A stretch of 64,000 nt of DNA, taken from contig NW_019774402.1 of assembly GCF_001039355.2 (NCBI RefSeq), forward strand, positions 1,034,431 to 1,098,430. The letters run 5' to 3'. Source of the stretch: Lingula anatina. Lineage: Eukaryota > Brachiopoda > Lingulata > Lingulida > Lingulidae. Positions within the stretch are counted from its first letter, which is position 1, and the number at the start of each line of letters is the position of its first letter. The notes under the pieces are model-generated. The model saw only the letters and a list, made by a program, of their open reading frames with translations, was not told the origin of the DNA and did no database searches. Below, piece after piece: positions 1 to 10,241 of this stretch. Both the position numbers and the translations under genes were made by a program.

Positions 1-122
1 ACCCCCCCCCCCCCCGCCGTTTTAGTATTTTAGAGGGCGAACGGTGCCATTTGGTACGGTTTAGTACTACCGAAGGAGGGGGGAGTCAGGACCCCCCTGA
101 CCTCCCTCTAAATCCGCCACTG
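1..122. mobile_element. hAT-like MITE end fragment with poly-C tract
   Basis: The sequence opens with a run of C (2-15), then a stretch ending in AATCCGCCACTG at 122. The same sequence recurs at 2141-2247 and inside the complete element at 40324-40576, whose ends read CAGGAGCGGATCCAGG and CCGCCACTG. The CAGNGGCGGAT-type terminus resembles hAT-type nonautonomous elements. Only one end is present because the window, and probably the contig, starts inside the poly-C. Confidence 0.6.
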
Positions 123-446
123 GGTTAGTATATGGGACATATGTCACCTGCACAAAGTAATAGGGAAAGGACTGCGGTTCTTAGCTGACTACCATTCCTG
201 TCACACCTGTTTGATAAAAAATCTGTAATTTGGCAGGCACGTCCTTCCTTCCTTCCTTAGAGATTTAAGCGACACATTTTTTTTAACATCGTACTTTTAT
301 TTAGAAATTGGGCAACTAATTCGTTTTTTCCGTAACGGTGCGATATATATTTATAATTGCATATAAAAGTTAATCTAACTAACGGTCATTTACTGAAGAT
401 ATTGTTTTGATTTGTAGATGTTGATAATATTTCCCGTTGGTTTCAG

Positions 447-1900
447 ATTATACCAATTGGTTTGAATTTGCTCATGAATGGTGGAAATACTCTAAAACGG
501 ATTCCAGTGTCCTTACTATCATGTATGAGGAAATGAAGAGGGTGCGTGGGTTTCTTTTAAACTGTCTATTAAATAATCATAAAAGAAAATTATCAAAGAA
601 AAGCCGAAATATTTTCATACCGTTAGCTTACGGCCACCTGGGTAGATGTTGACACTCACTGACCGCTAGGTGGTATAGCGGGCAGGACACACTTATAAAT
701 GTCATGACATACCAGGGCTCCGTATCTCGAAAGGTTCGCTATGTTGCGCACGTGCGTTAGTGTCTCGATTCCATAACCGATTCTATTTCGAGATACGGGG
801 CCATGGAATCGAGACACTTGCGCACGTGCAATCAGCGATCAGTGAGTGTCAACGTCCACTCACATCAGTCTGAAGGCCTTCGCCCAGGTTGCCGTAAGCT
901 AACCAGGGGCGGATCCAGAGATATTTTCTGACAGTCTTCCAAATTATCTTTGTTGATCCATCCTCCATTTTTGACCGTCTTCCGACAAAAAACATTAGAT
1001 GCCCGACAATGTAAACTTGAAAATCTGACCGTCTTCCTGAAGACCCAGAAGACGGCCTAAATCCGCCCCTGCTAACGGTATAAAAATATTTCGGCATGTG
1101 TTTGATAATTTTCATTTATGATCCAACTACCAACTAATGAACATTTTTGCTCATTTGTCTATTAAATTATTATTACGCAGTTTTCCAATGATTGAATCGA
1201 AAAAACAATGTCTAAAACACTAAAATGAATGTGTATAGAAAAATCATGTCCCCTCACAAACCATCTCAGTTTCTCACCATATCCAGCAAAACGTATCGTT
1301 CTTGGGGGGAAAGTTGAGCACGTTGTAGATTTCACCGATTAGCTTCAGCTATGTAAAGGTTTTACATTTTACTTTGGTTGTAAAATGCATTGTAACAAAC
1401 AATCTGTTTTCCTACAACAAGGACCCTGTAAGCCATGTTCAGAAGATATCAGATTTTCTCGGCCAACCTCTGGACCAAAACGTTTGCATGAAAATTGCAA
1501 AAGAATGCAGGTTTGAATCCATGCAGGCCAAAAAACACGACTTTTTAGAGAAGTTTATAGAGAGCTCTGATAAAAACATATGGCGGAAAGGAGCCACTGG
1601 CATGTATAGGAAAGGTATCGCAGATGTTTCATGTTATTTAAATTTACTTGTACATTACGCGCAGTCGATAAACTCTAGTACATTTTATTTTAAAAATACA
1701 TATAAAATACACATGCACCTTCAAATTATTGACTCGATCAAATTGTCAAAACCAGTTTAAACTAAACTGGTTGTGTGGATTTCGTTACAGGTGCTGTTGG
1801 AGATTGGAAGAACCATTTCACAGTTTCTCAAAACGAGCGCTTTGATGCTTTGATTCGGGAGTGCTTGAAAGACTGTGACATGCAGTTGACATATGAGTGA
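447..1900 (+). CDS. Cytosolic sulfotransferase, last three exons (copy 1, partial)
   Basis: Exons 447-541, 1422-1614 and 1791-1900 (stop TGA 1898-1900) join in frame (phases 0 and 1) to about 132 C-terminal residues of a SULT1-type, PAPS-dependent sulfotransferase. Visible family features are the WFEFAHEWWK...MYEEMKRDP segment in the first exon, the PAPS-binding motif RKGAVGDWKNHFT across the last splice, and within it the dimerisation motif KNHFTVSQNE (KxxxTVxxxE). The N-terminal exons, with the PAPS-binding P-loop and catalytic His, lie before the window. Acceptors are TTTCAG, CAACAAG and TTACAG; donors are GTGCGT and GTATCG. A poly(A) signal AATAAA lies at 1958-1963. The second copy is 2597-4102. 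Confidence 0.88.
576..1122. mobile_element. Palindromic MITE in sulfotransferase intron (copy 1)
   Basis: The left arm from 576 (ATCATAAAAGAAAATTATC, then CCGAAATATTTTCATACCG) is the reverse complement of the right arm ending at 1122 (CGGTATAAAAATATTTCGG, then TTTGATAATTTTC). Inside lies a second inverted repeat around ATCTCGAAAGG with a loop at 756-819. A separate hAT-like element (904-1071) is nested in the right arm. Compared with copy 2 (2726-3310), part of the right inner arm is deleted here. No clear target duplication was seen, so the superfamily is unassigned. Confidence 0.7.
904..1071. mobile_element. Short nested hAT-like MITE (168 bp)
   Basis: It begins CAGGGGCGGATCCAG and ends AAATCCGCCCCTG, an imperfect terminal inverted repeat. 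It sits inside the right arm of the palindromic MITE. Comparison with the intact left arm (ACCGTTAGCTTACGG) shows that CTAAC or GCTAAC is duplicated on both sides, a 5-6 bp target-site duplication. The same element is at 3092-3259 in copy 2, so the nesting predates the split of the two copies. Confidence 0.7.
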
Positions 1901-2139
1901 CGTAGTTGTTAATGCAATTAAACAGTCGACATTCATTGTTTTTATCATACATGTACAAATAAAATCAATTTGAAATGGAGATTTTAATGATATGCCTACG
2001 AGAATAGCATTGATAATCGGAAATCCGTTTGATCACACACAAGTTAAAGGTTATTGAAAGCGAAAGAATTTACCACAGCATAATACTATTTTTATCAGGC
2101 TTGATTTTTTTATAGTAGCAACTTTTTCAGAAGAAAGGC

Positions 2140-2140
2140 N
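2140..2140. other. Single n: probable contig join
   Basis: One n separates the two sulfotransferase copies. The sequence immediately after it starts with poly-C (2141-2155), the same place in the repeat where the window itself begins. Two contigs that both break at one homopolymer suggest alternative versions of one locus. Confidence 0.6.
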
Positions 2141-2247
2141 CCCCCCCCCCCCCCCGTTTTAGTATTTTAGAGGGCGAACGGTGCCATTTGGTACCGAAGG
2201 GGGGGGGGAGTCAGGACCCCCCTGACCTCCCTCTAAATCCGCCACTG
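2141..2247. mobile_element. hAT-like MITE end fragment (copy 2)
   Basis: This is the same fragment as 1-122, starting in a C run and ending at CCGCCACTG (2247), with a short deletion after TTTGGTAC relative to copy 1. Confidence 0.6.
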
Positions 2248-2596
2248 GGTTAGTATATGGGACGTATGTCACCTGCACAAAGTAATAGGGGAAGGACTGC
2301 GGTTCTTAGCTGACTACCATTCCTGTCACACCTGTTTGATAAAAAATCTATATATTTTTACTGAAGTGTGTAATTTGGCAGGCACGTCCTTCCTTCCTTC
2401 CTCAGAGATTTAAGCGACACATTTTTTTAACATCGTACTTTTATTTAGAAATTGGGCAACTAATTCGTTTTTTCCGTAACGGTGCGATATACATGTATAT
2501 TTATAATTGCATATAAAAGTTAATCTAACTAACGGTCATTTACTGAAGATATTGTTTTGATTTGTAGATGTTGATAATATTTCCCGTTGGTTTCAG

Positions 2597-4102
2597 ATTA
2601 TACCAATTGGTTTGAATTTGCTCATGAATGGTGGAAATACTCTAAAACGGATTCCAGTGTCCTTACTATCATGTATGAGGAAATGAAGAGGGTGCGTGGG
2701 TTTCTTTTAAACTGTCTATTAAATAATCATAAAAGAAAATTATCAAAGAAAAGCCGAAATATTTTCATACCGTTAGCTTACGGCCACCTGGGTAGATGTT
2801 GACACTCACTGACCGCTAGGTGGTATAGCGGGCAGGACCCCCTTATAAATGTCATGACATACCAGGGCTCCGTATCTCGAAAGGTTCGCTATGTTGCGCA
2901 CGTGCAAGTGCGTCTCGATTTCGTGGCCCCGTATCTCGAAATAGAATCGGTTATGGAATCGAGGCACTAACGTACGTGCGCAACATAGCGAACCTTTCGA
3001 GATACGGAGCCCCGCCACCTAGCGATCAGTGAGTGTCAACGTCCACTCACATCAGTCTGAAGGCCTTCGCCCAGGTTGGCCGTAAGCTAACCAGGGACGG
3101 ATCCAGAGATATTTTCTGACAGTCTTCCAAATTATCTTTGTTGATCCATCCTCCATTTTTGACCGTCTTCCGACAAAAAACATTAGATGCCCGACAATGT
3201 AAACTTGAAAATCTGACCGTCTTCCGGAAGACCCAGAAGACGGCCTAAATCCGCCCCTGCTAACGGTATAAAAATATTTCGGCATGTGTTTGATAATTTT
3301 CATTTATGATCCAACTACCAACTAATGAACATTTTTGCTCATTTGTCTATTAAATTATTATTACGCAGTTTTCCAATGATTGAATCGAAAAAACAATGTC
3401 TAAAACACTAAAATGAATGTATATAGAAAAATCATGTCCCCTCACAAACCATCTCAGTTTCTTGTCATGATGGGCTCACCATATCCAGCAAAACGTATCG
3501 TTCTTGGGGGGAAAGTTGAGCACGTTGTAGATTTCACCGATTAGCTTCAGCTATGTAAAGGTTTTACATTTTACTTTGGTTGTAAAATGCATTGTAACAA
3601 ACAATCTGTTTTCCTACAACAAGGACCCTGTAAGCCATGTTCAGAAGATATCAGATTTTCTCGGCCAACCTCTGGACCAAGACGTTTGCATGAAAATTGC
3701 AAAAGAATGCAGGTTTGAATCCATGCAGGCCAAAAAACACGACTTTTTAGAGAAGTTTATAGAGAGCTCTGATAAAAACATATGGCGGAAAGGAGCCACT
3801 GGCATGTATAGGAAAGGTATCGCAGATGTTTCATGTTATTTAAATTTACTTGTACATTACGCGCAGTCGATAAACTCTAGTACATTTTATTTTAAAAATA
3901 CATATAAAATACACATGCACCTTCAAATTATTGACTCGATCAAATTGTCAAAACCAGTTTAAACTAAACTGGTTGTGTGGATTTCGTTACAGGTGCTGTT
4001 GGAGATTGGAAGAACCATTTCACAGTTTCTCAAAACGAGCGCTTTGATGCTTTGATTCGGGAGTGCATGAAAGACTGTGACATGCAGTTGACATATGAGT
4101 GA
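2597..4102 (+). CDS. Cytosolic sulfotransferase, last three exons (copy 2, partial)
   Basis: Exons 2597-2691, 3624-3816 and 3993-4102 have the same lengths (95, 193, 110) and splice sites as copy 1. The encoded fragment differs at only two positions: DQD for DQN in the middle exon and ECMKD for ECLKD in the last. The RKGAVGDWKNHFT and KxxxTVxxxE motifs are intact. A poly(A) signal AATAAA lies at 4154-4159. The N-terminal exons are missing here too: the sequence begins at the n join and poly-C, so this is not a second complete gene. It is either an allele of copy 1 or a tandem paralogue; the contig structure favours an allele. Confidence 0.87.
2726..3310. mobile_element. Palindromic MITE in sulfotransferase intron (copy 2, fuller)
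   Basis: Same outer arms as 576-1122, but with the inner inverted repeat complete: GGCTCCGTATCTCGAAAGG at the left and its complement ending near 3013 at the right. The loop 2906-2971 is in the opposite orientation to the matching loop of copy 1 (756-819). The nested hAT-like element is at 3092-3259. Confidence 0.7.
3092..3259. mobile_element. Short nested hAT-like MITE (copy 2)
   Basis: Equivalent of 904-1071, with the first bases changed to CAGGGACGGATCCAG. It ends CCGCCCCTG and is flanked by the same CTAAC duplication. Confidence 0.65.
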
Positions 4103-6116
4103 CGTAGTTGTTAATGCAATTAAACAGTCGACATTCATTGTTTTTATCATACAAATAAAATCAATTTGAAATGGAGATTTTAATGATATGCCTACGAGAA
4201 TAGCATTGATAATCGGAAATCCGTTTGATCACACACAAGTTAAAGGTTATGTAAAGCGAAAGAATTTACCACAGCATAATACTATTTTTATCAGGCTTGA
4301 TTTTTTTATAGTAGCAACTTTTTCAGAAGAAAGTCGACAAGCAATTGTAAAAAGTTTTTAAAAAGAAATACACTAAGAACAAACGTATTTAACAAACGTA
4401 ATTGTCTCGATACAGTTGTGATTTTAAGTGCAAACTCGTTTTTACTTAATAAANCATCTCTGCTGTTGATGAAATTGATATGACTTTTAATTGTTACAAT
4501 GGCTGATATAATGAAGCGCGGGCAATAAGATAACACCAGTAATGGAAAGTGTTGACATTAATGAGCACCAGACACGGGGAGTAGTTCACAAATTGACTTA
4601 TATGTATCAGTTCATTTAAATTTTAATTACGTGAAATTGTTCAACGATTACATTTTGCTAGGTTTAAAGACGCTTGCTTTTTTGATAAAATACCTTTTCA
4701 AAGATATTAAACTTAAGTTTTCTTCAAAAAACGAATGTACTTTTATGTGCTTTGTAGTTTTTATATATAATATCCTTCTCGAAAGTGTTTCTAGGCATTT
4801 ACGAAATCAATGGTCTACACTATCTTAGAAGTAAGTCCTTGGTGAAGGACTGCGTTCACTGAGTGTTTTTCTAGTTCTTCGTGAAATTAATGGTCTTGAT
4901 TAGTGGACCCAGTCAATGGACTTGTAGTAACTACCGAGTATCATGCTAACATCGGTGTTACCAATCTTTTACAAGCCAGTGTCATCTTCTTACGAGACTC
5001 ATGTTTCTAATCTGCAAATCTGACGACTCTGCTACAACTGTGTAGTTAACTGTCGATGATTTAACTGTTCTTGGTTTATAACTTTTGATTCTAGGCGTAG
5101 ATCTACCGGTATATTTGAATCCTTCATGTACATGTAAACTTTCACGTAAAACGAAGTCTCTCTGCCCTAAATATCTGTTTGGACACGCTTAAATATTTCT
5201 CTGCGAGAATTACAGACAAAATGTTGAGTCACCCGTGTGTCAGAGTGATATATTACGTATGACTGATGAATTCGCCTTGTTTTTTTTAATCATTTTTGTT
5301 ATTTATCGTAATGCATGAAACCTTTACTCTGCTGCTACCGGATTATGACTACTACTAACGAAACAAACAGTTTTTTTTTGTCATGCTACATGTACTAGTA
5401 ACTGAAAATAGTTTTTTAGATAAATTTTTCGAACTTTCTTTTTTCTATACGTATGTACGGAATCAGACCAAACTGAAATTACTGACTGTAGTGATAGTAT
5501 AACTGTGTAAGTATCCGCTTATTTCATTAAGAAACGATGAGATTGTTAAAACAATTTATTTTCATTCAGTGGTACATAAAGACGGACAACATTAAAAAAA
5601 AAGAGAACAAGTTTCAAGCAGCATGTATTAAATTGCTCACATTATTGACCTACTACCCTATTTTGAAGAGGGCAAGAACGAGGCCTCTATGTATTGCACA
5701 TAATTTAGTTGACGCTTTGAGTTAATACTATAAATAAATTAAAAGAAAATCATAAGCAGCGACAACATCAATACTTTTCATTTTATGTACAGTCACCATT
5801 GACGCAAAGTGTGCATGACGAGAGGCGTGTTTTATACTCGAGACGGATAATAGACCTTTTATATTGCTCTTGGCACGATATTGTTTCGTAAATGTCACAA
5901 AAGCATCTGCAAACATTCAAAGCACGACGAAACCCACCTCCCCAATATGACATTGGTTCCATTATATTATCAATCTATAACATTTTTATCGGGATATTCT
6001 CCCAAAACAAATGATTAAATCACCACAATTAACGTCGGTTTTAAAATTCAGTAGATCTATCAAACTTTCTGTTTGACAAAGCTAGTAACCTGATTTGGCG
6101 TGGAAAGGACTGCGAT

Positions 6117-9100
6117 CTATACTGGAGAGTCTCTTCCGATCAATGCGTCGCTGGTCATTGACATGTTGTCTCCTCGGCTGGGATAGTTCGCTTCGGACAT
6201 GTAGTCGGGTATTTCCGGTACTTCCGGTAACACTAACTGGAACTTGTCACCTCTACGCACGGCATCCACTGCCTTGGTGATAATACGCACAAAAGGCAGA
6301 AGATCGACATCATTACTGACTGTGAACAAGTTTTCATCGTTAGAGACGGGGTACAGCATTCTGGCGATGAACCTTTCCTCTCTGTAATTGACAGCTTCAG
6401 CCCGGGCAAATATTTGTTCTCCTTTTGGTCCTTCAACAACGACGAATTCGTCTGGAATACCAACAAACCCTGGTGGAAGTTGTGGGACTCGCGGCATAGT
6501 GCGCATCTGGGAGAAAAGAAATTGTTTTTAGAATGTGATGTCAATTGCAAAAATAGAAACATTTTTCAAAAATAGTCTCTGTGCAAAATAAGCATTATTT
6601 CTGAGTCACTGAGCAAACACATACATGTAGAGCAAGAACATCATTACAATCATTCTGTCACCGACACCACATGGCATCAGCGCGTTTTATTCAGTTACTC
6701 CAAAAACTACGTTTCTATCATTACCCCGTTGTGAAGTTATTCTATTCTATTCTTTCGGCCATACCTGTTATCATGCATGCCGTTCATTTATGTGTATAAA
6801 AAAGAAATGAGATTGCGGTTACTTACCGCATTTTTTCCCGATGGCTTGGCTAATATAAAAACTGGAGCTGTGTTATCACCTATGGTACCCATCACAAACG
6901 TGCACCGACTACACCTTGGTTTAGAACTCGCGGAATAGTTTGAAACGCGCTGATGCAATGTTTGCAAGTAATCAAACCGGACACAATCACACAACACGTC
7001 ACGTTGGAAAACAGCAGAGAGATAAAGAGTTGGTTTCCCTTAATAAATATAAATACATCAAATTTTCAGAGCCTAAGGTTTGAAAAATCGGTTTGTTAGA
7101 ATTAACTCAAAAGCAAATCGTAATAAGGTCTAACCTCTGTTCCCTCTGGGCCTTCTTTGGGCACAAGGCTTCTGTTCATAGTGCTTCCTGCTTTGCCATT
7201 CTGGTACAAGAATTTGGCCCTCGCTAGGAACAGACGTTTCTTGTAGTCAAGATACAACCACACGCCATAGATGACCGCAAGGATGGCCAGACAGAAAAGG
7301 CCGATGGCTATGGCTGAGATCTCCCAATGATGTAAACCTAAAAACAAGAAAATCAACTATATTACATCAATACCTATATTTAATGAGCGGAGGGGCATTG
7401 AATCATCGTTAGTTTTGTGCTGATGCATTTTAGTGCGCATTACTTTTTATACCCCTAAAGACAAATGGGGCGGCATTCTTTTGATAAAAATCACTTGATC
7501 TCAATCAAGTGTCAAGAGGCACTATAAAATGGATGTCTTTATGAAATGGGATAATTGTAAAAAGATGACAATGTGCAGTCAATGTGCAGTACTATAACCG
7601 TTTATTATATAGTATAAGATGATTTCAAGCATCTTGAAAAATGTGGGCTTCAAATGTTGGTCTTCCTAGTATCGGGTGGAGGAGGGAGGGCATTTCGACT
7701 TCATTAGAAATTTTTATCATCATTACATTCTATATTTTTCCAGGTTGGATAATAATATTTTAGTTTCGATTCACTCCATTTATAAACCTCAAGAGCACCG
7801 CTTTAGCAAATGACTAGCTATTTAAATGTGAATATAGTTTCATTGGCTCTTAGTTTTGATAGTCAGAAAGGTTTCATTTATGCTTTCTTGTACATCCAAA
7901 AGATAAGATAGAAGGCAACAAGAAGTGTGGAGAAGTATATCAAATCGGGTGTGGGAGCTGTGACAGAGTCTATGTTGGAGAGACGGGAAGAAAATTAGAA
8001 ACAAGACTAGAGGAACACAAGAAAGATGTTAAGAAAAATGTAGGTGAGGGAGTTAACACCAGATCCAAATGCTCTATGTCGACAGGAGTTCTACACAAAT
8101 CTGCCATCACAGATCATATGTCAGATAACAACCATGTGCCAAAATGGGACAATGTAAAGGTGCTAACCGGTGAAAATGACTACAGCTAGCGCAAAGTTTT
8201 GGAATCGATCTGGATAAGAAGGAAGAAACACACCATGAACAGAGATGAAGGAGCACACAAGCTGTCCCATGTGGATGACGACATTCTCAAACCCACCCTG
8301 AGGGGAGGGGGCGAGAGGGGCTAACAAGTCATCATCAAGATAATTACCTGAGATAATTACCTGTTCACCTTCACCTGAACAGGTAATTCAGTTGTGACCA
8401 AGTCTGTCAGAGTGAACAGACGAAACAGTCAAGAGGTAAATCAAATTTCAGGATCTAGCATAAATGAGACCTTTCTGACTAGCTATTTAAACATCAATTT
8501 TCAATATGTTTGAAATAAGTTTTAAATCTTCTGCAAAATGAAAGGCGCGGTTCTTGAAGATGTATATCCTTTCCGGATGCTTGGCCAATTTAGAAAGCAA
8601 GTGAAGTTTTTTCTACCTTGCAAAGAAGGCATCATGTGATGTTTTTTTTTTACTAACAAATAAATGAGCTTCTCATTTATGCTGCTCACGTATAGATGTT
8701 CACCAAAAGTTTTATTTTTGACAAAAGGGTATGAAGGTTGCTGAATGCTCAAGTAAGACAATAGCCATTATTTTATCAGCCTGCATGTATGACAACGTGC
8801 CTGTATCTAGGGCAAAGGAGTATAAGAACAAGAGACACCTGTCTCAATGATATATCAGATAACGGCGTAGGTCCCTTTTGGGAACATATATTTTGATAAG
8901 AAGATATCTGTGACAGCCTTTGTCTTAGTATAAATAAACGACATTGTCCTCCATATGAAGACACTGTGGCGTTGTGTAAATAATGTAAATATAAAAAGGA
9001 CAGTGTAGTGGTGATATCGTTGGAAAATAACTTCCATCATAGTCGATTAAACTGTACAATATCTTGTCAGTATAAACATGTATTCTTATAAATGCTCCTG

Positions 9101-10241
9101 ATTTCTATTCTGGAATATATTTTTTTCTTTAATTATCGTCCGAATAAATCAAATGAATGCATAGATATGGAATTGGACATCTAATACTACCTATTTCCAG
9201 TATGAAATATTATTCTGGTTAAATGGTAGTGCGGGGCGGGATGCCACGTGGGGCATAAATCATATAGCAATTAAGGGTCCCGTGGCAAGATTCATTGGCT
9301 TGAAGATCTGTTTTTTATCTTTAGCAATTATATATTATTAATGAGATGTTGCTGCATTGGGAAACTCAACTTCCGTTTCTTATTTGTGTGGAACCTTGAA
9401 TAGGGAAAATTTCCATGGCAGTATAAAAAACTGAATTTTTTCAATATTTAAAATGTTTATGTTCTTATCTTTTTCTTGTCCAGTTTAACAGATTGATATT
9501 TACTTGATAATTTGGAAATTTATATTCATACTGTTGTAAGTCGTGATAATCTTCACTACAAATCAACTGAGGTCTGGCTAATTGATATCCTTTCCTACTT
9601 GAAATAATAGGTACAGCTGTTCAAAATTTATGTATAATCCACCTCAGGAAGGCCATGGCAGGACAGACCTCGGCTTATCTTGATACACAAATAAACAAAC
9701 AAACAAACAAAACACACACACCATAATGAAAAAAAAGCCAGATGAAGACAGCTTTTCTTTGTTTGCGTTCTACTTAGATGTTTAACCAGACCGATGGAAA
9801 TATTTTCCCATTATGTTATCGACACGTAGTACTTCCCTGGTCAGTGTTTGCTTACTAAAGATAAAAAAGCTAAAGAGCTTTTTAAATGCCAAGGTGATAT
9901 TGTAAACAAAGATACAAGATACTGTGTGTTAATCTTATTCTTGATGGCACTAAATCATGCTGGACATAAAGCAATAGGGGGTAATAAATGACCAGGAAAG
10001 AATTTTAATATATTTTTTTAAAATTAAATTTATATGTATTATATATTGTCTTTTTCCATGGAAAAATTGAAATAACATAACGTATATTTTGCTGATAAAT
10101 AGAAGACAGATAATTTTTACGTAATTTGATTTTGCTGCTGTATAAAACCATTTATTTTTTACTCATAAGCATGAAGTAAAACATTAAACCTGATCAAAAT
10201 TGATACGTAAAATGATATAACTTACCACCAAAATCCACCAT
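6117..10241 (-). CDS. Uncharacterised single-pass membrane protein, 243 aa (copy A)
   Basis: Four coding exons join in frame: 10226-10241 (ATG plus four codons), 7135-7337, 6827-6949 and 6117-6506 (stop TAG). Phases are 1, 0 and 0. The first coding exon starts after an apparent 5'UTR acceptor TTTCAG at 10268. The protein begins MVDFGGLHHWE, has one hydrophobic helix at residues 12-35 followed by DYKKR, which suggests a very short outside segment and a cytoplasmic tail of about 205 residues. The tail has a Cys pair (RCSRC), a proline-rich start to the last exon, and the segment PDEFVVVEG (132-140). No cleavable signal peptide or known domain was recognised. Coding status is supported by splice phases and by exclusively silent differences from copy B in the last exon. 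Function unknown. Confidence 0.72.
7724..8388. mobile_element. Segment present in copy A only, containing the Penelope fragment
   Basis: Copy A reads ACATTC|TATATTT...GGTAATTC|AGTTG, while copy B (16060-16080) reads ACATTCAGTTG directly, so the difference is bounded by ATTC. GTCAGAAAGGTTTCATTTAT (7861) is inverted at 8461-8482. That right arm is retained in copy B, which suggests that copy B lost the segment by a microhomology deletion. Near the right edge, TTACCTGTTCA and TGAACAGGTAA form a hairpin (about 8354-8386). Confidence 0.65.
7878..8324 (+). pseudogene. Penelope-like retroelement fragment (GIY-YIG endonuclease end), nonsense-mutated
   Basis: One frame reads KKCGEVYQIGCGSCDRVYVG, then ETGRKLETRLEEH, which is the GIY-YIG endonuclease signature typical of Penelope-like elements (paired Tyr motifs, CGSC zinc-like cysteines, Arg and His). 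Downstream are DHMSDNNH and VLESIWIRRKKH, also family-typical, with the conserved Glu. A TAG at 8187-8189 interrupts the frame and the natural end is TAA at 8322-8324. No reverse transcriptase remains. It sits in the first intron of the membrane-protein gene and is missing from copy B. Confidence 0.8.

Noticed and set aside
849-1115. 88-residue minus frame, also at 3052-3303
   Set aside because: Lies wholly in the palindromic MITE and nested hAT-like element of the sulfotransferase intron.
5537-5725. 62-residue plus-strand frame
   Set aside because: The corresponding frame in copy B (about 13868) is disrupted in the poly-A stretch, and there are no motifs.
8522-8761. 79-residue minus frame also open at 16203-16442
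   Set aside because: Preserved only because the two copies are nearly identical; the differences change amino acids, and there are no splice or family signals.
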